In this document: one piece after another, positions 41,727 to 50,486 of the stretch | Layout: each line of letters begins with the position of its first letter | Position numbering within the stretch: position 1 is the first letter of the stretch | Assembly (NCBI RefSeq): GCF_039541915.1 | Contig: NZ_BAABHD010000084.1 | Location: forward strand, 558,001 to 622,000 | Direction of reading: 5' to 3' | Length of the DNA stretch: 64,000 nucleotides | Origin: Nibrella saemangeumensis | GTDB taxonomy: Bacteria; Bacteroidota; Bacteroidia; Cytophagales; Spirosomataceae | The notes under the pieces: model-generated | Seen by the model: only the letters and a program-made list of their open reading frames with translations | The model's database searches: none | What the model was told of the DNA's origin: nothing | Made by a program: the position numbers and the translations under genes

Positions 41727-42029
41727 TTATGAATTCTGACGCTTGATCTGGGCCATCAGCCGGTCAACATCCTCCAGGAGTCGTTCGGCTTTTTCGCGGG
41801 CATCGTTTACAACCCGTTGCCCTTCGGTTTTAGCAAAGCTTTCGGGCAGATCGCTGGTCTCCAGTAAGTCGGCCAGCAGCTGCTGTAATTGCTCCCGGTA
41901 CTTCGACAGGCGGTACGACAGTTTATCGCGGGTGACGGCTCCTTTCTCGGGAGCATACAGAAGACCAAAAAGAGCGCCGGTAGCGGCTCCGGTCAGAAAG
42001 AATGCCAAATCTCGGCTGTTTCTGCTCAT
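41727..42029 (-). CDS. YtxH domain protein
   Basis: 100 residues. A glycine-rich membrane hairpin near the N-terminus (FLTGAATGALFGLLYAPEKG) is the YtxH signature; the rest is a charged coiled coil (DAREKAERLLEDVDRLMAQI). Members are linked to stress in Bacillus, but no biochemical role is known. It lies in the housekeeping block, 57 bases after nusB. Confidence 0.88.
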   Translation of the reverse strand: MSRNSRDLAFFLTGAATGALFGLLYAPEKGAVTRDKLSYRLSKYREQLQQLLADLLETSDLPESFAKTEGQRVVNDAREKAERLLEDVDRLMAQIKRQNS

Positions 42030-42086
42030 AGCGTGTATTCAGATGAATGAGTTGTAATACTAACGAAAATCCTGAACGGTCAGGCA

Positions 42087-43256
42087 TCAGCGGTTATCAA
42101 TTAATCCGCGACCGCTCTTCCGGAGCTTGCCCTGAGCCGTCAGTTTTTCGGACAAGTTATCCAAAATTCCGTTGACAAACTTACCGCTTTTCGGTGTGCT
42201 GTAGGCTTTAGCCAGCTCAATATATTCATTAATCGTTACTTTGACCGGAATGTTTGGAAAGTTAAGCAACTCGCAAACGGCCAGTTTTAAGACAATCATA
42301 TCGAGCATGGCTACGCGCTGCACATCCCAGTTTTTTAGCTGGTCGGCCAGCAGTTTTTCGTACTCATCGTCGTTCTCCAGCGCTTTCTGATACAGCGTTG
42401 TCAGAAACTGCTGGTCCTCTTCCCAGTCGTCGGTGAGCGGTTCCAGCTGGAGGCCGCCGGCGCTCTGCTCCGACTTCAGCGTCCGGATGGCGAGGCCACG
42501 GATTACTTCACTGTTCTCGGTCCAGCTCAGATCAATCTCCGCCAGAAAGTTCCGGAATACCTCATGCTTGAAGATCAGCTGACGCAGTACATGCTGAGCC
42601 AGTTGCTGATCCTCATCAGGTGTGTGGGTCCGTCGTTCGCAATAAGAACGGTAAGTGTCATCGGCTTTCAGCACTTCCCGGTAGGCTTTGCGGATAAAGT
42701 TGACTTCCTCAGACCAGTTGATGTTCCGGCGAATGGCTTCGGTTTCCAGAGGTTTGTGCGCTGCCAGCGCCTGCACGACCCGGTTTTTGTCCAGACCGGA
42801 TTCCTGCGGAAAGGGTTTTTCGTCGGGGTCCGGATACTGGCGTTCCCGGTCGATGCGGGCTGCCTGACCGAGTTCGGGTAGTAACAGCAGCACCCGCAGA
42901 TAGCCGCTGTAAATGCCTTTGACTTCCTCGATCAGCGTCTGGGAGAGGTGCTGACGGTCTTTTTTAGACCGAATCTGGTAAAACGTCAGGGCGTCATTGG
43001 CGGCTTTTAGCACCTTGGTGGGTGCGTCTTCATCTTCGGCCGCTTTGTTTTCCTTCACTGCATCCTGAAACAACAGGGAAGCCAGCTGCCGGAAGCCTTC
43101 CAACTGCCGGCGGTCCTGCGGTTCCATGGAGTTGAGATCCGGCTGAAACAAATCACTGATGCCGTCCAGGGCCAGTTGCTGGTTCGATAATTCCGCCTGC
43201 CGTAAGGCATACAGGGCCTGCATCACTTTAATTCTGAGTAACCGTCTGCTCAACAT
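42087..43256 (-). CDS. nusB: transcription antitermination protein NusB, long Bacteroidota form
   Basis: 389 residues. The NusB fold is at the C-terminal end (about 265-375): LEPLTDDWEEDQQFLTTLYQ, QRVAMLDMIVLKLAVCELLN, FPNIPVKVTINEYIELAKAY, STPKSGKFVNGILDNL. The N-terminal part starts like NusB (MLSRRLLRIKVMQALYALRQ) and is then extended by an insert of more than 200 residues, as in other Bacteroidota. It binds boxA RNA with S10 in rRNA antitermination. It is the first gene of the block; its ATG stands about 140 bases from the divergent lipoprotein gene. Confidence 0.93.
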   Translation of the reverse strand: MLSRRLLRIKVMQALYALRQAELSNQQLALDGISDLFQPDLNSMEPQDRRQLEGFRQLASLLFQDAVKENKAAEDEDAPTKVLKAANDALTFYQIRSKKDRQHLSQTLIEEVKGIYSGYLRVLLLLPELGQAARIDRERQYPDPDEKPFPQESGLDKNRVVQALAAHKPLETEAIRRNINWSEEVNFIRKAYREVLKADDTYRSYCERRTHTPDEDQQLAQHVLRQLIFKHEVFRNFLAEIDLSWTENSEVIRGLAIRTLKSEQSAGGLQLEPLTDDWEEDQQFLTTLYQKALENDDEYEKLLADQLKNWDVQRVAMLDMIVLKLAVCELLNFPNIPVKVTINEYIELAKAYSTPKSGKFVNGILDNLSEKLTAQGKLRKSGRGLIDNR

Positions 43257-43395
43257 CCCGCCAATTCACTGTTTAGTCTGCTAACTCTACCGATAAGAAA
43301 AAGAACTTCCCGGAAAAACGTTGCAAAATTACGGCCTTTTCGCTAGTTTTCCCAACCGAAACTAAATCGCTTAACCTTATCGTCCTACTTGTACT

Positions 43396-44097
43396 ATGTT
43401 TAATAAACGTTGGACGGCCTGCATCCGGAGTGCGTTTGTATTTATCTCCGTTGCGGGTCTGATGTCGGCTTGTAGTCCGTCTAACTATCCTTTCTTTCAG
43501 CCACAAAGTGGCTTCCGTTACGAAATTTCCGTTAATGTCTCTCCGCCGTTGATCAGTGAAACCGATTCCCTGCCGGTCGCTGCCCCATTAAAGGAAACGG
43601 CCCCTCCGGTAGGCCAGCAAAGTGAGATGACGACTACGTCACCGGCGGCCGTTTTTTCGGCTCTGCCACCCAAACCGCGCATCAGTCAGCAGCTCAGCCG
43701 GAATCCGGATGTTGCTCAGAAGCCCCGCCATGGTGTTTTTGCATGGAAAGAATCGGTACAATATGCGGAGAAGAAGCTTACACCGGCAGAGCGTAAAGCG
43801 TTTAACAAAACCCGTCGCATACCCACGCTGAACTGGATTGCACTCGGTGGAAGTCTGATCCCTTACGCTATCCTGATTCTGGCCCTGACCTCCGGTTTTG
43901 CCTGGGCTGCGGGTATGGTATTCTCGCTGGGTTCCGTGTTAGCCGGTATTGCGGGGCTCACCAAAATCAGCCGCAATCCTGAAAAATACCGGGGTAAAGG
44001 CTGGGCCATCAGCGGCATCCTGCTGGCGACCGGGTTCATGGGTATTGCCCTCCTGGCCCTGGCGGCATTGTCGACATCACGGGTAATCTGGGAGTAG
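43396..44097 (+). CDS. lipoprotein with C-terminal membrane segments (DUF4190-like end)
   Basis: 233 residues. Signal peptide with lipobox LMSAC (Cys about residue 26), a Pro/Ala/Thr-rich linker to about residue 110, then LNWIALGGSLIPYAILILAL and FAWAAGMVFSLGSVLAGIAG followed by KGWAISGILLATGFMGIALL, a pair or triple of membrane segments with Gly/Ala pattern of DUF4190-like proteins. A lipid anchor plus membrane helices is a common Cytophagales design; function unknown. It is divergent from nusB and followed by an inverted repeat. Confidence 0.7.
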   Translation: MFNKRWTACIRSAFVFISVAGLMSACSPSNYPFFQPQSGFRYEISVNVSPPLISETDSLPVAAPLKETAPPVGQQSEMTTTSPAAVFSALPPKPRISQQLSRNPDVAQKPRHGVFAWKESVQYAEKKLTPAERKAFNKTRRIPTLNWIALGGSLIPYAILILALTSGFAWAAGMVFSLGSVLAGIAGLTKISRNPEKYRGKGWAISGILLATGFMGIALLALAALSTSRVIWE

Positions 44098-44101
44098 CGT
44101 T

Positions 44102-44159
44102 TTAATGAACAATGGATAATGAGTAGCGCTAAGTATTCTCATTATCCATTGTTCATTAA
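44102..44159. repeat. perfect 22-bp inverted repeat (possible dispersed intergenic element)
   Basis: TTAATGAACAATGGATAATG followed by AG pairs perfectly with 44138-44159 around a 14-base loop. The arms are built from ATGAACAATGGATAATGA-like units, a composition common in dispersed intergenic hairpins. It starts five bases after the stop of the preceding gene and could act as a 3' end structure, but no T-run follows. Confidence 0.85.
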
Positions 44160-44221
44160 TCCCGTTTTGCAACCTTTCCTGCGCTGAAACTGTTACGACC
44201 GGAAAAGCCTCTCCGTCGATT

Positions 44222-46003
44222 GTGAAAGCACTATCCCACCTGAATAAATACCTGCTGAAATACAAATGGTACCTGATCTGGGGTACCCTGTTTACCATCA
44301 TCTCCAACTTATTCGGCATTTTTCCGGCGCAGTTAGTGCGTTATTCGCTGGATCTGGTCCGGGAGACGCTGGATATCTATTACCTCTACGATAAAACGGA
44401 ACTTCAGTCTGCCTTATACAAGATATTTGCCTTCAGCATTCTGTTATACGGTATCCTGATTCTGGTGATGGCGCTGTTGAAAGGTTTTTTCCTGTTTCTG
44501 GTGCGCCAGACGCTTATTGTTATGTCGCGGCATATCGAGTATGATCTCAAGAACGAAATCTACGATCACTACCAAACCTTACCCTTGAGTTTTTACCGCC
44601 GGCATAACACTGGTGACCTGATGGCCCGTATTTCCGAAGATGTCAGTAAGGTCCGGATGTACCTGGGGCCATCGATTATGTATGGCCTGAACCTGATTAC
44701 CCTGTTCATTCTGGTTATATCGTACATGGTGTCGATCAACGCCAGGTTGTCGTTGTACGTGCTGCTGCCGCTGCCGCTGCTGTCTGTCGCTATTTATATT
44801 GTCAATAATATGGTGATTCGGCGGTCGGAAGAAATCCAGCGGAGTCTGTCGCGGCTGTCAACCACTGTGCAGGAGGCTTTTTCGGGTATCCGGGTGCTGA
44901 AGGCGTTTGTGAAAGAAGACAAATCGGCCGAAAACTTTGCGCGCGAAAGTGATCTGTACCGGCAGAAGTCCCTGCAACTGACCAAAGTTGATTCCCTGTT
45001 TTTTCCGCTGGTGGTGCTGCTCGTCGGGCTGAGCAATGTGCTGGTGGTGTACGTGGGCGGGCAGGAGGTTATGTCGGGCCGGCTGACGCCGGGTAATATT
45101 ACCGAATTCATCCTGTATGTATACATGCTGACCTGGCCGGTGATGGCGCTGGGCTGGACTACCAGCCAGACGCAGCGGGCGGCCGCTTCCCAACAGCGGA
45201 TCAATGAGTTTCTGGCGTATAAAACTGAGATCGTTTCGGAGAAGAACCTGAAACGGGAGATCGAGGGCGCGCTGGAATTCACTCACGTCAGGTTCGTGTA
45301 TCCCGACTCCGGTATTGTGGCCCTGAAAGACTTCTCCATGCAGGTGAAGGCCGGTGAGTCGGTCGCCATCCTGGGGACCACGGGTTCGGGTAAGAGTACC
45401 ATTGCCAACCTGTTGACCCGGATGTACGATGCCTCCTCGGGAGAAATAAAAGTAGATGGCGTTCCAATTCGGGATTATAACCTGACCTCATTGCGGGAGC
45501 AGATAGGCTATGTACCGCAGGATGTATTCCTGTTTTCCGAGAGTATCAGCAACAACGTGCGGTTTGGTAAGCCCGACATGTCGCAGGAGCGTATTGAGCA
45601 GGCCGTTCGTGATGCTGATCTCTACCAGAACATTGTTGATTTTCCGGAGGGCTTCGAAACACGCATCGGTGAGCGGGGTATTACGTTATCGGGTGGTCAG
45701 AAGCAGCGGTTGTCCATTGCCCGCGCCATTGCCCGCGACCCAAAGATCCTGATCCTGGACGATTGCCTGTCGGCGGTCGACACTAATACTGAAAACATTA
45801 TTTTAAACAACTTGAAGCGGATTATGGAGAACCGCACTTCCGTCATTATCTCCCACCGCGTCTCCTCCGCCAAGCTGGCCGACAAAATTATTGTGCTGGA
45901 CGATGGCGAAATCGTAGAACAGGGCTCCCACGAAGAATTGCTGGCGCATAATGGTGCCTATCGGGAGTTGTACGAGAAGCAGTTGCAGGCTGAAGAAGCG
46001 TGA
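44222..46003 (+). CDS. ABC exporter, fused membrane and ATPase domains (MsbA/MdlA-like)
   Basis: 593 residues, starting with GTG (44222). Six membrane segments in the first 320 residues (type IV exporter fold), then an ATPase: Walker A GTTGSGKST (about residue 387), Q-loop YVPQDVFLF, signature LSGGQKQRLS (about 489), Walker B ILILDDCLSAVD (about 510) and switch ISHRVS. The residue after the Walker B Asp is Asp, not the catalytic Glu, as in one half of heterodimeric exporters of the MdlA/TmrA kind. No partner gene is adjacent. Substrate unknown, perhaps lipid or drug. Confidence 0.9.
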   Translation: MKALSHLNKYLLKYKWYLIWGTLFTIISNLFGIFPAQLVRYSLDLVRETLDIYYLYDKTELQSALYKIFAFSILLYGILILVMALLKGFFLFLVRQTLIVMSRHIEYDLKNEIYDHYQTLPLSFYRRHNTGDLMARISEDVSKVRMYLGPSIMYGLNLITLFILVISYMVSINARLSLYVLLPLPLLSVAIYIVNNMVIRRSEEIQRSLSRLSTTVQEAFSGIRVLKAFVKEDKSAENFARESDLYRQKSLQLTKVDSLFFPLVVLLVGLSNVLVVYVGGQEVMSGRLTPGNITEFILYVYMLTWPVMALGWTTSQTQRAAASQQRINEFLAYKTEIVSEKNLKREIEGALEFTHVRFVYPDSGIVALKDFSMQVKAGESVAILGTTGSGKSTIANLLTRMYDASSGEIKVDGVPIRDYNLTSLREQIGYVPQDVFLFSESISNNVRFGKPDMSQERIEQAVRDADLYQNIVDFPEGFETRIGERGITLSGGQKQRLSIARAIARDPKILILDDCLSAVDTNTENIILNNLKRIMENRTSVIISHRVSSAKLADKIIVLDDGEIVEQGSHEELLAHNGAYRELYEKQLQAEEA

Positions 46004-46010
46004 GAATGGG

Positions 46011-46178
46011 CTAAAGTTCCAGCGTTACTCCAAACTCCGGCAGCACATCCTCTCCGGACAGCTCGACTACAGCGTTGGTTTTAATCTCGATCGAGCCGTT
46101 GGCCCGGTCGATCAGCCAGCCCGGTCGGCAGCCATTCTCCCAAGCTTTTTTTGTGAATATAACACGTACCCCCGGACT
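46011..46178 (-). pseudogene. remnant of a Uma2-family gene (C-terminal part)
   Basis: The minus strand from about 46178 to the TAG at 46011 reads VRVIFTKKAWENGCRPGWLI, DRANGSIEIKTNAVVELSGE and DVLPEFGVTLEL. The ENGCRxGWLID and LSGEDVLPxF motifs are those at the C-terminal end of Uma2 family restriction-endonuclease-like proteins. The frame is closed by a stop just upstream and there is no start or N-terminal half. It lies just after the ABC exporter gene, antisense to it and convergent. The match is from memory of the family. Confidence 0.6.
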
Positions 46179-46206
46179 TTAGTCCGTGACCAGGCAAAAT
46201 TTGTCG

Positions 46207-47127
46207 TTACAACTGCGCCAGCAGATACAGGACCGCCATGCGCACGGCTACCCCATTTTCCACCTGATCCAGGATGATGGAGTGGTGCGAATCGGCGGCA
46301 TCGGAGGTCAGTTCGACGCCCCGGTTGATCGGGCCGGGGTGCATCAGCACAATGGGCCGGTCCAGTTCGTCCAGCATCTTTTTGTTGATGCCGTAATACA
46401 GCGAGTATTCCCGCAGAGAGGGGAAGTATTTGATCTGCTGCCGCTCCAGTTGAATCCGCAGGACGTTGGCCACATCACACCAGGCCAGGGCCTCCCGCAC
46501 ATTATGGGATACCGTTACACCCAACGCTCCAATGTACTTTGGAATAAGGGTAGTCGGTCCACAGACCATCACCTCAGCACCCTGCCTTTGCAGGCAGAAG
46601 ATGTTGGAGAGTGCCACGCGGGAATGCAGAATATCACCGATAATGGCAATACGCTTGCCGGCAACGTCGCCCAGCTTTTCGCGGATCGAGAAAGAGTCGA
46701 GTAGTGCCTGCGTAGGGTGTTCGTGGGTACCGTCGCCGGCGTTGACCACATTGGCGTTGATACGGCTGGAGAGGTAATGCGGGGCACCGGGGCTGGCGTG
46801 GCGCATGACGATCATATCGACTTTCATGGCCAGGATGTTGTTTACCGTATCGAGCAGAGTTTCGCCTTTCTTGACCGAACTGCCAGACGCCGAAAAGTTG
46901 ATCACATCGGCGGAGAGACGTTTTTCGGCCAGTTCAAAGGAAAGACGGGTACGGGTCGAATTCTCAAAAAAAACGTTGGCAATGGTAATGTCCCGGAGGG
47001 AAGGAACTTTCTTGATGGGGCGGTTGATCACATCCTTAAACTCGCGGGCCGTATCCAGAATAAGCTGAATGTCGTTTTCGGTCAGGTTCTTGATGCCCAG
47101 CAGGTGTCGGACGCTGAGTTGTTGCAT
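46207..47127 (-). CDS. pyrB: aspartate carbamoyltransferase catalytic chain
   Basis: 306 residues from ATG 47127 (MQQLSVRHLLGIKNLTENDI); a longer in-frame start at 47226 adds 33 residues without homology. Substrate-binding motifs: carbamoyl-phosphate loop FENSTRTRLSFELAEKRL, SSVKKGETLLDTV, RHASPGAPHYL, HEHPTQALLDSFSI and aspartate-loop HPGPINRGVEL. It joins carbamoyl phosphate and aspartate in pyrimidine synthesis. No pyrI is adjacent, and length fits the unregulated or PyrB-only type. The gene stands alone. Confidence 0.96.
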   Translation of the reverse strand: MQQLSVRHLLGIKNLTENDIQLILDTAREFKDVINRPIKKVPSLRDITIANVFFENSTRTRLSFELAEKRLSADVINFSASGSSVKKGETLLDTVNNILAMKVDMIVMRHASPGAPHYLSSRINANVVNAGDGTHEHPTQALLDSFSIREKLGDVAGKRIAIIGDILHSRVALSNIFCLQRQGAEVMVCGPTTLIPKYIGALGVTVSHNVREALAWCDVANVLRIQLERQQIKYFPSLREYSLYYGINKKMLDELDRPIVLMHPGPINRGVELTSDAADSHHSIILDQVENGVAVRMAVLYLLAQL

Positions 47128-47282
47128 GAGGTTTGTGGAGCAAAGTTTGGCAAAGATAGCGTTCGGCCTGTATGAAGTCAAAGAACCTCCTATGACAAGC
47201 CTCCTCGGGTTAAGTGGGTTATTCAACAGCGTTTAAGGTAGCTTTCGAGTAATCAACACGTTATGCCGCTTACGAACAGATT

Positions 47283-47313
47283 TTGACTTGCCTTAAATCT
47301 GTGATTACCTTGA
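47283..47313 (+). promoter_or_regulatory. promoter-like element before the DUF3592-like gene
   Basis: TTG at 47283-47285, a 20-base spacer and TACCTTGA at 47306-47313, a partial match to TAnnTTTG, 33 bases before the ATG at 47347. Confidence 0.35.
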
Positions 47314-47346
47314 AGGAAATACCTGTAATTCGTTACCTGCCAGACC

Positions 47347-48333
47347 ATGTTCAAGCGAGCTGACTCGATTCTGGGCCGTATCCTGTCTATCTTTTCGACG
47401 CTGATGATGCTCCTGGTTGTAGCGGTTGCTACCTACCTCATGTGGTTTTATTACCAGGACCGGCACCAGTTGCAGCGGTTCGAGAACGAGGGCAAGGTAG
47501 TTCAGATAAAGGTAGATGAGGTGGAGTGGGGACGGGAGGATACCTGGCTCGACAAACTGGGCAACAGCGTGTACATCCACTTCCGGTATCAAGGAAAGCC
47601 GTATACCAGCCGGTGGGTATTTGACACCAACTGGGTAACCAGGGGTGATCGCATCCCGATGATGTACCATGCTGGTTTCGATGCCTTCCGGCAGCCGGTG
47701 TATAATGCAGCGGCTCATTCGAGTCATATCCAGTCCCGGTTGATTCGGTGGAGCGGCATTCCCTTTTACCAGAAAGACAATGTGACCCTTGGTGGGCTGG
47801 GTATTCTGGTGACCGCGTTGGTGCTGCTTACCTGTAGTCTTTTCTTTCAACTGACCGGCTGGGAGTTGTGGCAGTGGATCGGGCGGTTTGTGGCGTTTGG
47901 GTTACTCATTGTCGGAACGATCTATTTCTCGTACGATAGCTGGCAATACTTCCGGTACTACCAGCAGATCAAACAGAATGGACGGGAGACGACCGTAGTG
48001 GTAGAAGCGCTCGACCGGTCGAGGATTGGACGAGGCAGCCGCCGACGATCCCGAACGTTTGATGGCGGATTTTATCATTACCGGGCGACCGTGCAGGACG
48101 GCGGCAAAAAGCGGGTCATTCCGATTGAAAAAGACGACTACGAAACGCTAAAGCCCGGCGATAGGCTAACGGTGTTATATGATACCGGCACGGATGATAT
48201 GATGCCTAAAACCTATGGCCCCGACTACTGGCAGTTTGTGACACCTGTTTTCTTTCTGGTGGTTGCACTTGGATTTGTTTGGGTGATGATGAGACCGGAC
48301 CGGAAACAGGTGTTGAAGCGTTATAAACTATAG
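47347..48333 (+). CDS. membrane protein with two DUF3592-like outside domains
   Basis: 328 residues. Membrane segments at about 10-35, 138-160, 178-195 and 287-306 frame two soluble parts: 43-130 (EGKVVQIKVDEVEWGREDTW; YIHFRYQGKPYTSRWVFDTN; VTRGDRIPMMYHAG) and 210-285 (TTVVVEALDRSRIGRG; YHYRATVQDGG; LKPGDRLTVLYD). Both parts follow the same order of a strand pair, then a GD.I.V.Y ending typical of DUF3592, so the protein seems to be an internal duplication. Function unknown. It is convergent with the gamma-glutamyltransferase gene, 29 bases apart. Confidence 0.75.
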   Translation: MFKRADSILGRILSIFSTLMMLLVVAVATYLMWFYYQDRHQLQRFENEGKVVQIKVDEVEWGREDTWLDKLGNSVYIHFRYQGKPYTSRWVFDTNWVTRGDRIPMMYHAGFDAFRQPVYNAAAHSSHIQSRLIRWSGIPFYQKDNVTLGGLGILVTALVLLTCSLFFQLTGWELWQWIGRFVAFGLLIVGTIYFSYDSWQYFRYYQQIKQNGRETTVVVEALDRSRIGRGSRRRSRTFDGGFYHYRATVQDGGKKRVIPIEKDDYETLKPGDRLTVLYDTGTDDMMPKTYGPDYWQFVTPVFFLVVALGFVWVMMRPDRKQVLKRYKL

Positions 48334-48362
48334 GTGTGCAGCGCGGTTGTTCCTTATCCCGT

Positions 48363-50066
48363 TCAATACCCCGCTGCCTGCCCGTCCTTCCTTGCATCAG
48401 AAGCGCCCTGGTAGACTTTATTGACGGCATCGTAGAGGATGGCCTGGTAGCCGCCGTAGAGGCCGAAGGAGTAGCCGATCTTGTGGCCTTTCTTCATCAA
48501 CTCCCGGATGGTCTCGTACGGAAAGCCAGACTCTAGAGTGATTAGGCCGGAGTCGGCCATGCGGTCGCCCATGGGTTCGGAGGAGCCCTGGTGGTCAATG
48601 CGGGGGGCATCACCGGATTCCTGAAGGTTCATGCCGAAATCGATAAGGTTCTGGATGATCTGCACATGACCGAGGGGCTGGAAACTGCCGCCCATTACGC
48701 CGAAGCTCATATAAGGCTGCCCGTCTTTGGTGATAAAGGCCGGAATGATGGTATGAAACGGCCGTTTGTGGGGGGCAAAGGTGTTGTTCTGTCCTTCCTG
48801 TAGGGTATACATCGCCCCCCGGTTCTGGAACACAAAGCCCAGACCGTCAGGGGCCATGCCCGAACCAAAATTCAGGTAAATGCTTTGGATCAGCGACACC
48901 ATATTGCCTTCGCTGTCGGCGACGGTGAGGTAGATGGTATCGCCGTTTTTCAGCGCTGGATGGCCGGCTTCCGGTTTGCTGCCCGCCAGATTGGGGTTAA
49001 TCAGCTTCCGGCGTTCGGCAGCATAGTCTTTGGAAATCAGCTGGCGGACCGGTATCTGGGCAAAGTCCGGATCGGCGTAGTAGCGGGCGCGGTCTTCAAA
49101 CGCCAGCTTCTTGGCTTCGGTAAACAAGTGAACGTGTTCCGGGCTGCCCCATGAGATTTTAGAGAAGTCGTAGCCTTCCAGTATATTCAGCATTTGCAGC
49201 ACGGTAATACCCTGACCGTTGGGAGGTAATTCCCAGACATCGTAGCCCCGGTAATTGGTCGAGACAGGGTCGATCCAGTTGGACGTATGCTCGGCCAGAT
49301 CGCGGTAGCGGAGATAGCCGCCCGCTTTTTGCATAAACTGGTCAATACTGCGGGCCATGTCGCCTTTGTAGAACGCATCCCGGCCGCCTTTCGCTATTTT
49401 CTCCAGGGTACTGGCCAAGGCAGGATTGCGGAAAATATCACCCCGCTTTGGCGCTAATCCGCCCGGTGCATACGTGTCTTTGATGTTAGGCAGGTTGCCG
49501 AAACGGGTCAGCATATCGGGCCAGAATTCGGCGGCTTCGTCGTGCAGCGGGAAACCCTGACGGGCGTAACCAATGGCCGGAGCCAGCAGTCGCTCCATGG
49601 GTTGTTTCCCAAATTTCTTATGCAACTCAAACCAGCCGTCGACGCAGCCCGGCACCGATACCGACAGCGGGCCGTTGATGGGCACCCGCGTGAGTCCCCG
49701 TTTCTTAAACTCATCCAGCGTTAAGCCGTATGGCGAACGGCCGGAGGCATTCAGGCCGTAGAGCTTTTTCGTTTTCGCATCCCACACGATAGCAAACAGG
49801 TCGCCACCGATGCCGCACATATGCGGCTCCACCACGCCCTGCACGGCATTGGCCGCAATGGCCGCGTCGATGGCGTTGCCGCCCGACCGCAGCACCGCCA
49901 GAGCCGCCTGGGTAGCGAGTGGGTGCGACGTGCAGGCCATACCGTTCTGCGCCATCACCACAGACCGCGTAGCGAAGGCTTTGCCGCTGAGCCGGTCCTG
50001 AGCCAGGGCCGGGGACGTACTGTTATAACTGAGAACAAGCAGGAAAACGAGGGTTAGGTAACGCAC
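48363..50066 (-). CDS. ggt: gamma-glutamyltransferase
   Basis: 567 residues counted from the GTG at 50066, which opens a clean signal peptide (VRYLTLVFLLVLSYNSTSPA, cut near LAQ); an ATG at 50120 would add 18 residues before it. Motifs: DAAIAANAVQGVVEPHMCGI, GLNASGRSPYGLT-like loop, the nucleophile Thr in NGDTIYLTVADSEGNMVSL where self-cleavage makes the small subunit (about residue 380), and GGSFQPLGHVQII. It transfers or hydrolyses the gamma-glutamyl group of glutathione and other peptides in the periplasm. The pre-Thr residues GDT match the usual D/H-T-T-H region only in part. Convergent with its neighbour. Confidence 0.9.
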   Translation of the reverse strand: MRYLTLVFLLVLSYNSTSPALAQDRLSGKAFATRSVVMAQNGMACTSHPLATQAALAVLRSGGNAIDAAIAANAVQGVVEPHMCGIGGDLFAIVWDAKTKKLYGLNASGRSPYGLTLDEFKKRGLTRVPINGPLSVSVPGCVDGWFELHKKFGKQPMERLLAPAIGYARQGFPLHDEAAEFWPDMLTRFGNLPNIKDTYAPGGLAPKRGDIFRNPALASTLEKIAKGGRDAFYKGDMARSIDQFMQKAGGYLRYRDLAEHTSNWIDPVSTNYRGYDVWELPPNGQGITVLQMLNILEGYDFSKISWGSPEHVHLFTEAKKLAFEDRARYYADPDFAQIPVRQLISKDYAAERRKLINPNLAGSKPEAGHPALKNGDTIYLTVADSEGNMVSLIQSIYLNFGSGMAPDGLGFVFQNRGAMYTLQEGQNNTFAPHKRPFHTIIPAFITKDGQPYMSFGVMGGSFQPLGHVQIIQNLIDFGMNLQESGDAPRIDHQGSSEPMGDRMADSGLITLESGFPYETIRELMKKGHKIGYSFGLYGGYQAILYDAVNKVYQGASDARKDGQAAGY

Positions 50067-50215
50067 GGGATCAAGCACATTAAGAAGGTAAAAAGCTGCA
50101 AAATAAGGCGGAGAGCCCATTAACCGCTAGATAAATATGAAAATAAAATGTTTGATGGAAATTAGGGCATTTCAAAATTTATATTCAATTTTACTCTCAA
50201 TTCAAATCAATTCTA

Positions 50216-50407
50216 ATGCAAACAGGTAAAGTAAAATTCTTCAATGAATCCAAAGGATACGGATTCATTGTGCCAGACGGTACTGGCGAGGACATCTTCG
50301 TACACGTATCGGGCCTTATTGACCAGGTTCGCGAAAACGATCAGGTTAAATTTGAGGTGGAGAAAGGCAAAAAAGGCCTAAACGCCGTAAACGTAGAACT
50401 TATCTAA
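50216..50407 (+). CDS. cold-shock protein, CspA family
   Basis: 63 residues, a single OB-fold cold-shock domain. RNP1-like KGYGFIVPDG and RNP2-like DIFVHVSGL are intact, so single-stranded RNA/DNA binding is expected. Members act as RNA chaperones. The upstream region is AT-rich (50121-50215) as is common for csp leaders. A strong terminator follows the stop. Confidence 0.95.
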   Translation: MQTGKVKFFNESKGYGFIVPDGTGEDIFVHVSGLIDQVRENDQVKFEVEKGKKGLNAVNVELI

Positions 50408-50442
50408 TCGAAAGATTCTGAATAAATCTTGGTTTACGTACG

Positions 50443-50468
50443 AAGCGCTGGCGAACTCACCAGCGCTT
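50443..50468 (+). terminator. intrinsic terminator of the cold-shock gene
   Basis: AAGCGCTGG and CCAGCGCTT form a perfect 9-bp stem with an eight-base loop, followed by TTTTGCTTTTT. Confidence 0.88.
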
Positions 50469-50486
50469 TTTGCTTTTTAGACAACT

